Notes: generated from the sequence alone by a model not told the origin. A stretch of 64,000 nucleotides of DNA from JAXIPB01 sp045403155 (GCA_045403155.1 JAXIPB010000048.1:8708-72707), one strand, 5' to 3'. Positions 23,783-33,697 are shown, numbered from the stretch's first letter. Program-made: numbers and translations.

Positions 23783-24912
23783 GCATGGAACGCTCCACTC
23801 TGCACAACCTGCTCGAAACGCTGGCGGCGAGCCCGCAGCCGCCGACCACTGTGGACATCTCCCGTGCGGCCTCGGAGGGTCGCAGGACGGTGCGGCTGCG
23901 CCGGCTCGCGGCCGCGGGTTCGGCGGCACTGGTGACGGCGGCGATCGCCATCGTGACCAGCGTCGTCGCCTCGGGCACGGTCGCGGTGGGACCGGAGCCC
24001 CAGCCCGCCGACTCATCGATCTCAGTCAGCCCGCCGGTTGAGCCGCCGCCCGGCGAGGCGCCGAAGGCGTTCGATCCGCTGGTCCAGTACGCCGACTTCG
24101 GCTGGCTCCCGGAGGGATTGACATATCGACTCACCCATAGCGACCCGACAAGACTGAGTATCAATGTGCATCAATCTGGCGCCATACCGTGCTCCGCCGC
24201 GGACCCCGCCGTACCGGCTGGCTGCGGTGTGGACTACTCACCCGGAATGGTTGCCCTGACCGTGGTCCCGGCTGGTCGCACGATCCAGCCGGCGGTGGCG
24301 AGCTTCAGCGCCGCCGAGCCAGTGAATGGCCGTCCAGCGAGATGGGCGGACGACGCGGAGTCCGGCCTGTCGCTGCAGTGGGAGTACGCACCCGGCGCAT
24401 GGGCTGAGGTAGGCCTATGGAGCGTGGAGTACGCAGGCGACGCGAGGTATGTCGCCCGTCGAATCGCGGAGACCGTACGGTTCGGCATCGATCAGCGAAT
24501 CAAGCTGCCCGTGCAGCCTACGGGGCTACCGGCAACGATCCGCATCATGGCCGTCTCTGTGTCCCGCGAGTTTGCGGCCGGCTCATCGGGGTGGTCTATC
24601 GAGCTCCAGTACAGCAACACAGGCGAGCGCACCAGCCTCGGAGACTGGCCGCTCAGCATCCTCGCGTACCTGTCGTCGGCTCGAGAGGGAGACGGAAACC
24701 TGGTCGGTGATCCGACTACGACGCTCGACGGTTATCCGGCCCGACGCATCAACCATCGCGATGGCGGGAAGGGCCTGCAGGTGTTCGATGTCGACGGCGT
24801 CTTCATCGAGATGAGTACCCACAGCTCGGCGATGACGCAACAGCTGGGGGGCGGGCTCGACGGCCTGTTCCGGGGCCTGGAGATCAACCGTGACCCGTCC
24901 AATTGGCGGTGA
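23779..24912 (+). CDS. Membrane-anchored partner of the sigma factor (anti-sigma-like)
   Basis: A 377-residue protein: about 50 cytoplasmic residues, one transmembrane helix (LAAAGSAALVTAAIAIVTSVV), a Pro/Ser linker and a 290-residue extracellular region containing YADFGWLPEGLTYRLTH and GYPARRINHRDGGKG. It starts at ATGA overlapping the sigma-factor stop. Membrane proteins in this position often control SigE-family sigma factors, but no zinc-binding HxxxCxxC anti-sigma motif is present, so the anti-sigma role is contextual. The outer part resembles the beta-rich sensor regions of such proteins only in composition. Confidence 0.7.
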   Translation: MSMERSTLHNLLETLAASPQPPTTVDISRAASEGRRTVRLRRLAAAGSAALVTAAIAIVTSVVASGTVAVGPEPQPADSSISVSPPVEPPPGEAPKAFDPLVQYADFGWLPEGLTYRLTHSDPTRLSINVHQSGAIPCSAADPAVPAGCGVDYSPGMVALTVVPAGRTIQPAVASFSAAEPVNGRPARWADDAESGLSLQWEYAPGAWAEVGLWSVEYAGDARYVARRIAETVRFGIDQRIKLPVQPTGLPATIRIMAVSVSREFAAGSSGWSIELQYSNTGERTSLGDWPLSILAYLSSAREGDGNLVGDPTTTLDGYPARRINHRDGGKGLQVFDVDGVFIEMSTHSSAMTQQLGGGLDGLFRGLEINRDPSNWR

Positions 24913-24925
24913 CGCGGTCCGCACC

Positions 24926-24998
24926 CTCAAGATCCCGGTGATCATGAGCTGAGCGTCGCCAAAACGCGCCGATCATGACCTCCAGGTCATGATCGGCG
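24926..24998. repeat. Dispersed palindromic element, copy 5 (left arm + perfect core)
   Basis: Left arm CTCAAGATCCCGGTGATCAT, perfect core at 24967-24998. Between convergent genes. The SURF1 stop codon (24987-24989) lies in the right half of the core, so its last residues NRRS are repeat-coded. Confidence 0.9.
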
Positions 24999-25763
24999 AT
25001 TGGGGTGGAGGGTGCGGGCTTCGCGGGTGACGAGATAGCCCAGGCCGACCAGGGTGAGGGCGGCGAATATCCACCACTGAACCACGTACCCCGCGTTCAT
25101 TCCTGCGTTCTCGTAGTCGGGCGGAATCGCTACGTAGGCCGGATCCGCCGGCGGCTCCTGGTTCTCCAGGGTCAGGTAGGCCCCATACAGCGGGTAGGGG
25201 AGCGCTGGGGCGATGAGGTCGGGCGCGATGCGTCGTACGGATAACTTGCCGCCAAAGTTTTCGGTCGAGCCGGCCCGGCTCTCCGGCGCGTGGATGCGGC
25301 CGAGGACGGTGACCTCGCCGGCCGGCGCGGGCGGAACTTCGGGCGGCGTGGCGGATCCGGCTGCGGCTGGCGGCACCCAGCCCCGGTCGACAAGCACGGC
25401 GGAGCCATCCCTCAGCACGAGCGGGGTAATGATCTCGAAGCCGACGCGGCCGCGAACGGTTCGCGCTCGGGCCAGGATTTCGTGCTGCGAGTCGTAGCGG
25501 CCGGACACGGTGACCCTGGTCCACGCCGCCTCCGCCGGCGGTCGCGCACCGACCACGCCGGGCTGCGCCGGTGTTGGCGCGGACAGCACCTGCGTCAGCG
25601 GCACCGGAGTGGCGATGGCCGCCGCGTCGATGCGGGCGTTGATCTCACTCCGGAGGTGGTACCGATCCAGCTGCCAGAGGCCGAGTCCGACCATACCGAC
25701 GGCGGCCAGAGTCATCAATAGACCGAGGCCGATCCAGCGCGGCGACAGCAGAAACCGGTACAC
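24987..25763 (-). CDS. SURF1-family cytochrome oxidase assembly protein
   Basis: A 258-residue protein with two terminal membrane helices (RWIGLGLLMTLAAVGMVGLG and VVQWWIFAALTLVGLGYLVT) and a periplasm-side domain: ARTVRGRVGFEIITPLVLRD, VLVDRGWVPP, YPLYGAYLTLENQEPP. These are the SURF1 signatures (GFEIITPL, VDRGWVP, NAGYVVQWW). SURF1 assists haem insertion into cytochrome aa3. I chose GTG 25763 (MYRFLLSPRWIG), preceded by TAACCT 8 nt upstream. The C-terminus (NRRS) and stop fall in repeat copy 5. It follows the RND operon on the same strand with 68 bp between. Confidence 0.88.
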   Translation of the reverse strand: MYRFLLSPRWIGLGLLMTLAAVGMVGLGLWQLDRYHLRSEINARIDAAAIATPVPLTQVLSAPTPAQPGVVGARPPAEAAWTRVTVSGRYDSQHEILARARTVRGRVGFEIITPLVLRDGSAVLVDRGWVPPAAAGSATPPEVPPAPAGEVTVLGRIHAPESRAGSTENFGGKLSVRRIAPDLIAPALPYPLYGAYLTLENQEPPADPAYVAIPPDYENAGMNAGYVVQWWIFAALTLVGLGYLVTREARTLHPNRRS

Positions 25764-25831
25764 GTCACGGCAGGTTACTCCGCCGCCCGGACGGCCACGT
25801 GACCGTCCAGGTCGAGAGTGCAAAGGCGGGT

Positions 25832-28800
25832 TCAGGTCGCGGCCGGGGCCGCCTTCGGCTGGCGCGGTCGACGCTTGGCGAAGCGCAGGTACAGCGTTGG
25901 CACCACGAAGAGGTTCAGTAGCGTCGACGTCACCAGACCGCCGAGGATAACCACCGCCATCGGGTGCTCGATCTCGTGGCCGGGAATATCGCCAAGAATC
26001 GCCAGCGGGATCAGCGCAAACCCCGTCGCGAGTGTGGTCATGAGGATGGGCGAGAGCCGCTCTTTCGCCCCGCGCAGCACGAGCTGCGGCCCGAAGGCCT
26101 CGCCCTCGTGCTTCTCCAGGTGCTGGCAGTGATTGATAAGCAGGATGCCGTTTCGAGCAGCGATACCCAACACGGTGAAGAAACCCACCAGCGAGCCCAG
26201 CGAGATGTTTCCGCCGGTGAAGAAGTACGCCGCGAGCACGCCGCCGATGAGTGCCGACGGCAGCGTGAGGAACGACAGCGTCGCGAGCCGCCAGCTGCGG
26301 AAGGAAGCCTGCAGCAGCAGGAAGATCACGATCACGACGATGATCGCGAGCCAGGTCAGCCGCTGGCTAGCGGCCTGACGCTCGGCGTACTCGCCGAGGA
26401 TCTCGGTGTGGAACCCGCGATCGAGCTGAACCCCTTGAAGCTTCTGCTCGAGTTCCCGCACGATCGAGCCCAGGTCCCGGTCGCGAAAGTTTGCGTCAAT
26501 GTCGATCTTTCGTGACTGACCGTCGTGCATGATGATGTTCGGTGTCGGGCGGATGGCGACGTCGGCGACTTCACCCAGAAGTACCTGTTTACCGCTCGGC
26601 GTATCGATCGGGAGAGTTCGGATGTCGGTCACGCTCTTCCGCGTGGCGGGCGTGCTCCAGACCTGCACGTCGTATGCCTTGCCGCCGCGGAAAATGTCAC
26701 CTACCTCCTCGCCGGCGATGAGCGTCGCCGCGGCGCGCCGGACGTCGCCCGGCTTAAGGCCATACCTCTCGGCGACGTCGAGTTTGACCTGCACGTCCAC
26801 TTGAGGGACGTCGGTCTGCAACGAGACATGCTCCTCAATCACGCCGTCGATCCCGCCGAGGATCTGTTTGATCTCGGCAGCCTTGGTGTAGAGCGTGGGC
26901 AGGTCGTCTCCGTAGAGCCGAACCACGATGGCGTCGCCGGATCCCGACAACACCTCCCGGATGCGCTCCTTGAGGTAGGTCTGCACATCGCGACGAAGTC
27001 CTGGATAGCCCTGAACAACTTCGTCGATCTTGGCCAGGGTGGCGTCGTAGTCGGCGCTCGGGTCGATACTGATCCAGTTTTCGGTGAAGTTGATGCCGAC
27101 GGGCTCGTCCGCCAGGAGAGCTTGGCCGATGTGGGCGCCGAAGTTACGTACCCCCGGGATGGCACGGAGCTCTCGGCTCGCCGCCTCGGTAATTCGCACC
27201 ATCTCCGCGTGCGACGTGCTCGGCTCGGTCACCCAGTGCATCAGAAAGTCGCGCTCCTTGAAGTTGGGCAGGAGGGTCTGCCCTAGTCCCGGCAGCACGG
27301 CCAAGCCGGCGAGCACGATCACCGCGACCATGGCAAAGGCTCCGCGCGGCCGCTGCACGATCCGTGCGAGCGTGCGTTCATACCCGGCCTGGAGCCAGCG
27401 CACCAGCGGAGACTCACGCCGCTCAAGGGGCGCCTTGCGCAGCAGGATGAGGGCCAGCGCCGGCGTGACGGTGAGCGCGACGAGAAGCGAGGCCGCGACC
27501 GCCATCGTGTACGCCAGCGCGAGCGGCTGGAAGAATGCCCCCGTTAGCCCCTGGAGGAAGAAGATCGGCAGGGCCGACACGAGGATGATCAGCGTTGCGT
27601 ACACGATCGGACCGCGTACCTCCAGCGAGGCGTTGAGAACGACGCTCGCGGCCGACCCGGTGCCGCCGGATCTCTTGTGCTGGCGCAGGCGGCGCATGAT
27701 GTTCTCTATGTCGATGATGGCGTCGTCAACGACGACTCCCACCGCTATGACGAATCCGGCGAGAATCATCGTATTGAAGGTGGTGTCTCGCCACAGGAGC
27801 ACGAGGCCGGCGGCGACCAGCGACAGCGGGATGGAGATGATGCTGATCAGGGCGGTACGCCATTCGAACAGAAATGCTCCAAGAACGAGGATCACCAGCA
27901 GGCAGCCGAGCACCAGCGCCCTGGTCAGGTTGTCTAGCGCGGTCTCGATGAACGTCGCGGGTCGGAAAATGGTCGTGTCGATCTCGATCCCGGACAGTCC
28001 CGGCTTCAGCGCTTCGAGCGCCGCCTCGACCCGTTCGGTGACCTCGAGCGTGTTGCCCCACGGCAGTTTCTCAACGATCAGCATGAGCCCTGGGCCGTCG
28101 TTGATCACGGCATCTCCGATGAGCGGCTGGTGATCTTCGACTACCGAGGCGACGTCCCTGAGTCGGAGCCGCTCATCGCCCGCCTGCCGGACCACGACCT
28201 CGCCGAGTTCCTCCGGCGTGGTAATCGGCAGGACGTGCTGCACGTCCATCCGCTGGTTGGGTGTGTCGATAAAACCTCCGGTTCCGATCACGGCGCCCTC
28301 GGAGAATCTGAGTAAGCCGGCGTCAAGGGCGTTGGCGGTAACCTCCATGACCTGGTTGAGTGAGACGTGGTGGGAGAGGAGTCGATCGGGCTCGACCTGA
28401 ACCTGAAGCATCTGCAGCCGCTCGCCCCAGATTGCTACGTTGGCCACTCCAGGCACGCCCAACAGCTTCGCTCTGATCGTCCAGTACGAGATCATGGACA
28501 TCTCCATCAGAGACCGCTTCTCTGACGAGAGGCCAATCTTCATGACGCGACTCGTCGCCGACAGCGGCTGGATCATGGACGGAGGACTGGCCCACGTCGG
28601 TAGCGACGCCGAAACAGTGGCCAGCCGCTCCTGCACCAGCTGGCGGGCGAGGATGAGGTCGGTGCCCGGCTCGAAGATCAGCTCGATCTGTGACAGCTGG
28701 GCGAGGGAGCGTGATCTCATCTCGGCGAGGTTCTCGACCCCGTTGAGCGCTTCCTCCAGTGGCACCGTGACGAGACCCTCGACCTCTGTGGCTGATAGCC

Positions 28801-28963
28801 CCAGGCACGGCGTCTGAACCTCCACCTTTGGAGGGGCGAACTCGGGAAACACATCGACTGAAGCGGATCCCAGTTGACCGAAACCGACCACCATGATCCC
28901 TGCGGCCACGGCCACCACGAGCACCCGAAATCTGAGGCTGGTGCCTACGATCCATCGCATCAT
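25832..28963 (-). CDS. RND permease, heavy-metal-efflux (CusA/CzcA) type, second of pair
   Basis: A 1043-residue inner-membrane RND transporter with the usual duplicated plan: one helix, large outer loop, six helices, then repeated. Typical HME segments: SVDVFPEFAPPKVEVQT, GVPGVANVAIWGER, GFIDTPNQRMDVQHVLPI, VGVVVDDAIIDIENIMRRLR in TM4 (conserved Asp for proton relay) and VLGIAARNGILLINH in TM11, where CusA-type proteins carry other residues. In diderms these pumps export copper, silver, cobalt or zinc through an outer-membrane channel; none exists here, so substrate and route are open. It follows the lipoprotein by 21 bp and is about 45% like the other permease by eye. Confidence 0.88.
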   Translation of the reverse strand: MMRWIVGTSLRFRVLVVAVAAGIMVVGFGQLGSASVDVFPEFAPPKVEVQTPCLGLSATEVEGLVTVPLEEALNGVENLAEMRSRSLAQLSQIELIFEPGTDLILARQLVQERLATVSASLPTWASPPSMIQPLSATSRVMKIGLSSEKRSLMEMSMISYWTIRAKLLGVPGVANVAIWGERLQMLQVQVEPDRLLSHHVSLNQVMEVTANALDAGLLRFSEGAVIGTGGFIDTPNQRMDVQHVLPITTPEELGEVVVRQAGDERLRLRDVASVVEDHQPLIGDAVINDGPGLMLIVEKLPWGNTLEVTERVEAALEALKPGLSGIEIDTTIFRPATFIETALDNLTRALVLGCLLVILVLGAFLFEWRTALISIISIPLSLVAAGLVLLWRDTTFNTMILAGFVIAVGVVVDDAIIDIENIMRRLRQHKRSGGTGSAASVVLNASLEVRGPIVYATLIILVSALPIFFLQGLTGAFFQPLALAYTMAVAASLLVALTVTPALALILLRKAPLERRESPLVRWLQAGYERTLARIVQRPRGAFAMVAVIVLAGLAVLPGLGQTLLPNFKERDFLMHWVTEPSTSHAEMVRITEAASRELRAIPGVRNFGAHIGQALLADEPVGINFTENWISIDPSADYDATLAKIDEVVQGYPGLRRDVQTYLKERIREVLSGSGDAIVVRLYGDDLPTLYTKAAEIKQILGGIDGVIEEHVSLQTDVPQVDVQVKLDVAERYGLKPGDVRRAAATLIAGEEVGDIFRGGKAYDVQVWSTPATRKSVTDIRTLPIDTPSGKQVLLGEVADVAIRPTPNIIMHDGQSRKIDIDANFRDRDLGSIVRELEQKLQGVQLDRGFHTEILGEYAERQAASQRLTWLAIIVVIVIFLLLQASFRSWRLATLSFLTLPSALIGGVLAAYFFTGGNISLGSLVGFFTVLGIAARNGILLINHCQHLEKHEGEAFGPQLVLRGAKERLSPILMTTLATGFALIPLAILGDIPGHEIEHPMAVVILGGLVTSTLLNLFVVPTLYLRFAKRRPRQPKAAPAAT

Positions 28964-28984
28964 GGCCCGGCCTCCCTCACGCGC

Positions 28985-29449
28985 TCACTTACCGACGCCG
29001 ACTTCGAGGCCGTACAGCTCGGCCACGCCGACCGTCACGATCGTGGTGCCCACGGCGGGCCCGTCGGAGAGCAGGACACGGTCGCCTTCGACGCGGTCGA
29101 CGCTCACCCGTAGGCGCATGAAGACCAACGGCTCCGAGCTGCCGAACACCCAATTCGCGCCCTTTGCGTCGTACAGGAGCGCGGCGTACGGGATGACCTT
29201 GTAGGCCCTTCCTGCGACCGTCGTCTGGCTGACCTGGGCGGTCTTGATGCCGAGCCGCTGCGCCGCTTTCTCCACCAGCGTCACCTTCTTGACATCGGAA
29301 CCGGCAATCTGCTCAACCGTTGCGGGGCTCGCCGTCGCTGAATCGGCAGGCTGCGTGCCGCAGGCGGCCAACGACAGGTGGGCCCCGGCAACGAGGATGG
29401 CAACCGCAAGCCGGCCCTTTGTTGATACGTGCAGACACATGACTCTCAC
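28985..29449 (-). CDS. Short lipoprotein resembling the membrane-proximal domain of an RND adaptor
   Basis: A 154-residue lipoprotein: signal peptide with lipobox LAAC (Cys 30) followed by a domain whose pattern VIPYAALLYDAKGANWVFGS, MRLRVSVDRVEGDRVLLSDG and GTTIVTVGVAELYGLEVGVG matches the C-terminal (membrane-proximal) part of CusB/HlyD-type periplasmic adaptors. The hairpin, lipoyl and beta-barrel domains that reach an outer-membrane channel are absent. Its GTG start overlaps the stop of the upstream RND permease (GTGA). In a monoderm it could dock on the permease outer face as a minimal cofactor. Confidence 0.8.
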   Translation of the reverse strand: MRVMCLHVSTKGRLAVAILVAGAHLSLAACGTQPADSATASPATVEQIAGSDVKKVTLVEKAAQRLGIKTAQVSQTTVAGRAYKVIPYAALLYDAKGANWVFGSSEPLVFMRLRVSVDRVEGDRVLLSDGPAVGTTIVTVGVAELYGLEVGVGK

Positions 29450-32400
29450 GCTTCCCTTTGAACCGGCCGACCGTCGCCTGCGATGGCGGCGGCGCTGCTA
29501 CGGTGCCCGAACCGCGCGTAGAGGGCGGGCACGACGAACAGGTTGAACAGCGCCGACGTCAGCAGTCCGCCGATGATGACGATGCTCATCGGGCGCAGAA
29601 ACTCGAAGCCCGGCCGATTGCCCAAGAACAGCAGCGGCGTCAGCGCGAGGCCGATGGTCAGCAGCGACCACAGCGTGGCCGGCAGCCGCTCCTGCGAACC
29701 GCGCAGAACCGTCCCAGTCAGCGATGCACGACCCGTCGGCTGCTCATCTACGGGCGGCGGCTCGCTGGTTCGCTGCCAGGTACGGACGAGCAGGACCATG
29801 TCTCGTACCGTCACGGCAAGTACCACCAAGAGTCCGGCGAGTACGGCCATCGAGCTCGGGTCGCTGCCGAACGCGCCAAGTAGCCCCGCCGCGAGCACGC
29901 CACCGGCCAGCGCCATCGGCAGGGGTAGGAAGAGGGCGATCGCGAGCCGCCAGCTCGAGAAGCACGCCTGCAGCAGCAGGAAGATCGCAATCGCGGCGGC
30001 GAGGCCGAACCACCAGCTCTCGCGCCGATCATCCTGACGCTGGGCGTAGTTGCCGAGCATCTCGGCGTGGTACTCAACCGGGAACTCGACCTTCTTGAGT
30101 TGGTCGGCGATGTCCGCGGCGACGGCGCCCGGGGCCCGCCCCTGCACCTGGGTGGATACGTCGAGATAGCGGGAGACCGCCTCGTGCCGGATTCCGGTCG
30201 GGTTGGACACGATTCGCACATCGGCGACGTCGCCGAGCTTCACATGACCGCCCTGCGGAGTATCGATCAGCAGGTTACGGACGGCGGCCGGATTCTGCCG
30301 GATCGACGGATCTCCCCAGACGACGACGTCGAAGACCTTCTGCTCCTCGAAGAGATTGCCGACGGCCACCCCGGACAGCAGCGTCGCGGCCGCCCGGCGC
30401 ACATCGCCCGGCTTGATTCCGTGCGCCTCCGCCCGGGCGAGGTCGACCTCAATCTGGATGGTCGGCTCCTCGGACCCTTGCTCGACGGTCGCGTTGGCGG
30501 TGCCGTCGACTCCTGACACGAGTTGGCGCACCTGATCCGCTTTCTGCTGGAGCACCGCCAGGTCCTGTCCGTACACGCGCACGACGATGTCCGCCCCAGC
30601 GGGCGGGCGCTCCCGTGCGGCGACCGCCTCGGGGAACGTGGACACCGTGTGGATCATTCCGGCGTAGCCGTTGACGACGTCGCGGATCGCCTCCGTGGTC
30701 GCCGGATAGTCGGCTTCGGGATCGATGTTCACCCAGATCTCGCCAGAGTTGATGTCGACAACTTGATCTGAGGTAATTGCGCGGCCGAGATGGGCGCCGA
30801 CGTTACGCACGCCCGCGGTCGCCTTCAGCTCCTGTATCGCCTGCTCGGTCACGCGGATCATCTCGGGCCGGGAGGTGCCGGGCACCGCCTCCCAGGCGAT
30901 CACGACATCCCGATCCTGCGTGCGCGGCAGCAGCTGGCGTCCGCCAAGCCAGGGCAGCGCGGCGACCCCGGCAACGATGAGAACTGCCGCGACGCCGATG
31001 GTCCATGAGGACCGACCCACCACGCGGGAGAGCAGATTTCGATATCCCGCACTCAGTGCGCCGATCCACGGTGCGACCGGGTTGGGTGCCTTCCGGCCGG
31101 GGCTCAGCACCAGCATGGCGAGCGCCGGTGTGACAGTGAGGGCGACGGCGAACGATGCGAGGACTGCCCAGAGATACGACGAGGCGAGCGGGCTGAGAAG
31201 GGCACCGGTGACTCCGCCACGGAGCAGGAGCGGCGCGGCCGCAGCCGCGATCATCAAGGTGGCGAAGATGAGAGGCCCGCGCACCTCCAGGGAGGCGTTG
31301 ATGATCACTTGCGCGATGGATCGCCCGTCCTCGGCCGCCTTGCGCTCCGAGACCCTCCTGGCGATGTGCTCGGTGTCCACAATGGCGTCGCTGACGATGA
31401 CCGCGACGGCCATCATGAGGCCGGCGAGGATGATGCCATTGAAGGTCACGCCCTGCAAAGTGAGCACGAGTCCGGCAATCGTGAGTGATAGTGGGATCGC
31501 CGCCGCGCTGATCAACGCGGTCCGCCAGGAGAAGAAGAGCGCGACAAGCAACAGGAGCACTATGAGCCCGCCAAGTAGCACCGCCAGTGACAGTCCATCC
31601 AACGCGGCGTCAACATAGGACGCCGGTCGATAGAGACTGGTGTCGATTTTGATGCCGGCGAGTCCCGGGGCCATCGAATCGAGCGCGGCCTCCACGTCGC
31701 GGGTCACATCGGCCGTGCTCGCTCCGGGGAATTTCTCGATGACGAGCATGAGGCCTGGACCACCATCGACAACGGCATCGCCGATGAGCGGCTGGTGGTC
31801 CTCCACGACCGTGGCCACATCGCCGAGGCGTAGCTTCTTCTCCTCGACGATGACCCGGGAGAGATCCTCCGGCGTCGTGATCGGCAACACGTGCCGAATG
31901 CCGAGTCGCTGGTTGGGGGTGTCGATGAAGCCGCCAGTGCCCGGCGTGGATGCCTCCACGAACGTCAGCGGCGACACCCACAGCGCGTTACCGGTGGTCT
32001 CGATGACCTGATTCAGCGTGACGCCCTTCGTGCGCAGTCTCTCCGGGTCGACCAACACCTGCAACTGTCGCTCCCGCTGTCCCCAGATCGACACGTTGGC
32101 AACGCCCGGGACACCCAGCAGGCGGGGCTTGATCCGCCACCGGGCGAGAACCGACATGTCGATCGCCGAGACGTCGGTGGCCGTAAGCCCAACCATGAGC
32201 AGACGGTTGGTCGTGGAGAGCGGCTGAAGCATCGTCGGCGACCCGGAGACCTGCGGAAGGCCGTGGGCCTGGGTCAGTCGTTCCTGCACGACCTGGCGGG
32301 CACGGAGCACGTTCGTGCCCGGCTCGAAGATCAGCTCGACCGACGATAGGCCGGCCACGGAGACCGAGTGAATCTCGTCAAGCCAGGCGACCCCATTGAG

Positions 32401-32619
32401 CAGGTCCTGCTCGAGCGGGACCGTGATGAGTTGCTCGACCTCGACGGCGGACAAGCCGAGCGCCTCCGTCTGTATCTGAACGCGCGTCGGAGCCACCTCA
32501 GGCAGTACGTCCACGGGCGCGCTCCGCAGCTGGACGATGCCAATCCCGAGGAGGAGAACGGCGAGCGGCAACACCAGGAGTCTGAAGTTGACGCTTGCCC
32601 CAACGATCCACCGCATCAT
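29446..32619 (-). CDS. RND permease, heavy-metal-efflux type, first of pair
   Basis: A 1057-residue RND transporter. It begins MMRWIVGASVNFRLL, nearly the same as the second permease (MMRWIVGTSLRFRVL), showing duplication. Key regions: SAPVDVLPEVAPTRVQIQT, GVPGVANVSIWGQR, GFIDTPNQRLGIRHVLPI, VAVIVSDAIVDTEHIARRVS in TM4 (Asp kept, neighbour Ser) and VLAVTVRDMVLLVRTW in TM11. The two proteins may form a heteromeric pump or two pumps with one adaptor. GGAAGGG lies about 10 nt upstream of ATG 32619. It starts 34 bp after the secreted-protein gene and overlaps the adaptor gene by 4 nt. Confidence 0.88.
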   Translation of the reverse strand: MMRWIVGASVNFRLLVLPLAVLLLGIGIVQLRSAPVDVLPEVAPTRVQIQTEALGLSAVEVEQLITVPLEQDLLNGVAWLDEIHSVSVAGLSSVELIFEPGTNVLRARQVVQERLTQAHGLPQVSGSPTMLQPLSTTNRLLMVGLTATDVSAIDMSVLARWRIKPRLLGVPGVANVSIWGQRERQLQVLVDPERLRTKGVTLNQVIETTGNALWVSPLTFVEASTPGTGGFIDTPNQRLGIRHVLPITTPEDLSRVIVEEKKLRLGDVATVVEDHQPLIGDAVVDGGPGLMLVIEKFPGASTADVTRDVEAALDSMAPGLAGIKIDTSLYRPASYVDAALDGLSLAVLLGGLIVLLLLVALFFSWRTALISAAAIPLSLTIAGLVLTLQGVTFNGIILAGLMMAVAVIVSDAIVDTEHIARRVSERKAAEDGRSIAQVIINASLEVRGPLIFATLMIAAAAAPLLLRGGVTGALLSPLASSYLWAVLASFAVALTVTPALAMLVLSPGRKAPNPVAPWIGALSAGYRNLLSRVVGRSSWTIGVAAVLIVAGVAALPWLGGRQLLPRTQDRDVVIAWEAVPGTSRPEMIRVTEQAIQELKATAGVRNVGAHLGRAITSDQVVDINSGEIWVNIDPEADYPATTEAIRDVVNGYAGMIHTVSTFPEAVAARERPPAGADIVVRVYGQDLAVLQQKADQVRQLVSGVDGTANATVEQGSEEPTIQIEVDLARAEAHGIKPGDVRRAAATLLSGVAVGNLFEEQKVFDVVVWGDPSIRQNPAAVRNLLIDTPQGGHVKLGDVADVRIVSNPTGIRHEAVSRYLDVSTQVQGRAPGAVAADIADQLKKVEFPVEYHAEMLGNYAQRQDDRRESWWFGLAAAIAIFLLLQACFSSWRLAIALFLPLPMALAGGVLAAGLLGAFGSDPSSMAVLAGLLVVLAVTVRDMVLLVRTWQRTSEPPPVDEQPTGRASLTGTVLRGSQERLPATLWSLLTIGLALTPLLFLGNRPGFEFLRPMSIVIIGGLLTSALFNLFVVPALYARFGHRSSAAAIAGDGRPVQREA

Positions 32620-32653
32620 GCCTGCTGTCCCTTCCCGCGCATGCCGGGCGTGC

Positions 32654-33697
32654 CTACGCCTGGGCCGACTGGCAGGCCCGGGCGGGCGCCGTGGTCTGGT
32701 AGACCTCGCTGACCTCGTAGGCGCGCCGTTCGAGTCGGAGCGCGGCCCCGTTGGCCTCCTGCAGTTCGTTCTCGCTGAGCGTGGTGGTGCTCGTCCGCTC
32801 CAATGTCTCGACGGCGTTGCCGCCGAGCGGCGCGATCTTGATGAGTCCCGTGCCTCGGGCGTAGTACTTAAGCTGGTGGCCGCTCGCCGGGTCCAGCGGG
32901 CTGGACTCGTCGACGACGAGCACGCGGCGGAAGCAGGTGCCGTCGATGCATGTTGTCGCGTGCGTGTCAGCCACCGTGGCGCAGTCCAGGAACTCGACCT
33001 CGGGCGCGAAACCCTGCATGAAGCTGGCTCCTACGCGGGGATGGCCGGGCACGAGGATGCCGGCCTCGGCGTCGGCCTGACCGGATATCCACGTGCTGGG
33101 CGCCCCGACGAATTCGCCGTCCTCGAACTCCTCGGGGTATTCGCCCATGGTCCACACGTTGCCGTGCTTGTCCTGTGCGAAGAACGCGAGCTCGGACTCC
33201 ACAAGTTGGCCGTCACTGAAGTCGTCGTCCCAGATCACCCGCGTGTTTACGCCGTTGATGACCTTGGTGAGGTTGGTGACCGTGAAGACGACCCGGTGTG
33301 GCACGGGGCCGTCACCATCATCGACGAAGCCGTCAAAGACGACCCTCGTGCCGGGGCGTAGCGAGAACCAGCGGTTGTCGATATCGGTCGAATCTTTGAA
33401 CATCCGCGGATCGAAACGCGTATCGGTGCCGCACGCGTCCGCAGTAGCACTGCCCGCCTTGCCACGTGCTGCAGCCGCTCGATGCGAGGGTTTGGGCGTG
33501 GCACGGGATCCGAGACCCATACTGGACCCGAGCCGTGCCAGTTTCTCGGCGGCACGGGTTGACGGTTGCGGACCCCCGTGCCCGCGGCCAGGGCTGGCCG
33601 ATGCCTGCGTGGCGGGTGTGGCGAAGGTAAGGGCTGCAGCCGCGGCAAGCAGTGCAATCAGGGGGCGGGCGCGATGGGGGGAGGACTCATGGGCCAC
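32654..33697 (-). CDS. Conserved secreted protein heading the RND operon
   Basis: A 347-residue exported protein: signal peptide with Ala-rich core (PLIALLAAAAALTFATPATQ), an Arg/Ser/Ala linker, then a domain of about 250 residues starting TRFDPRMFKDSTDIDNRWFS. Repeated segments such as KVINGVNTRVIWDDDFSDGQ, AFFAQDKHGNVWTMGEYPEE and GHPRVGASFMQGFAPEVEF belong to a widespread bacterial family of secreted proteins without a known function. Six Cys in the mature part (including ATTCIDGTC) could form disulphides or bind metal. GTG 33697 follows GGAAAGG. As first gene of the permease operon it is a candidate extracellular partner of the pump. Confidence 0.75.
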   Translation of the reverse strand: MAHESSPHRARPLIALLAAAAALTFATPATQASASPGRGHGGPQPSTRAAEKLARLGSSMGLGSRATPKPSHRAAAARGKAGSATADACGTDTRFDPRMFKDSTDIDNRWFSLRPGTRVVFDGFVDDGDGPVPHRVVFTVTNLTKVINGVNTRVIWDDDFSDGQLVESELAFFAQDKHGNVWTMGEYPEEFEDGEFVGAPSTWISGQADAEAGILVPGHPRVGASFMQGFAPEVEFLDCATVADTHATTCIDGTCFRRVLVVDESSPLDPASGHQLKYYARGTGLIKIAPLGGNAVETLERTSTTTLSENELQEANGAALRLERRAYEVSEVYQTTAPARACQSAQA

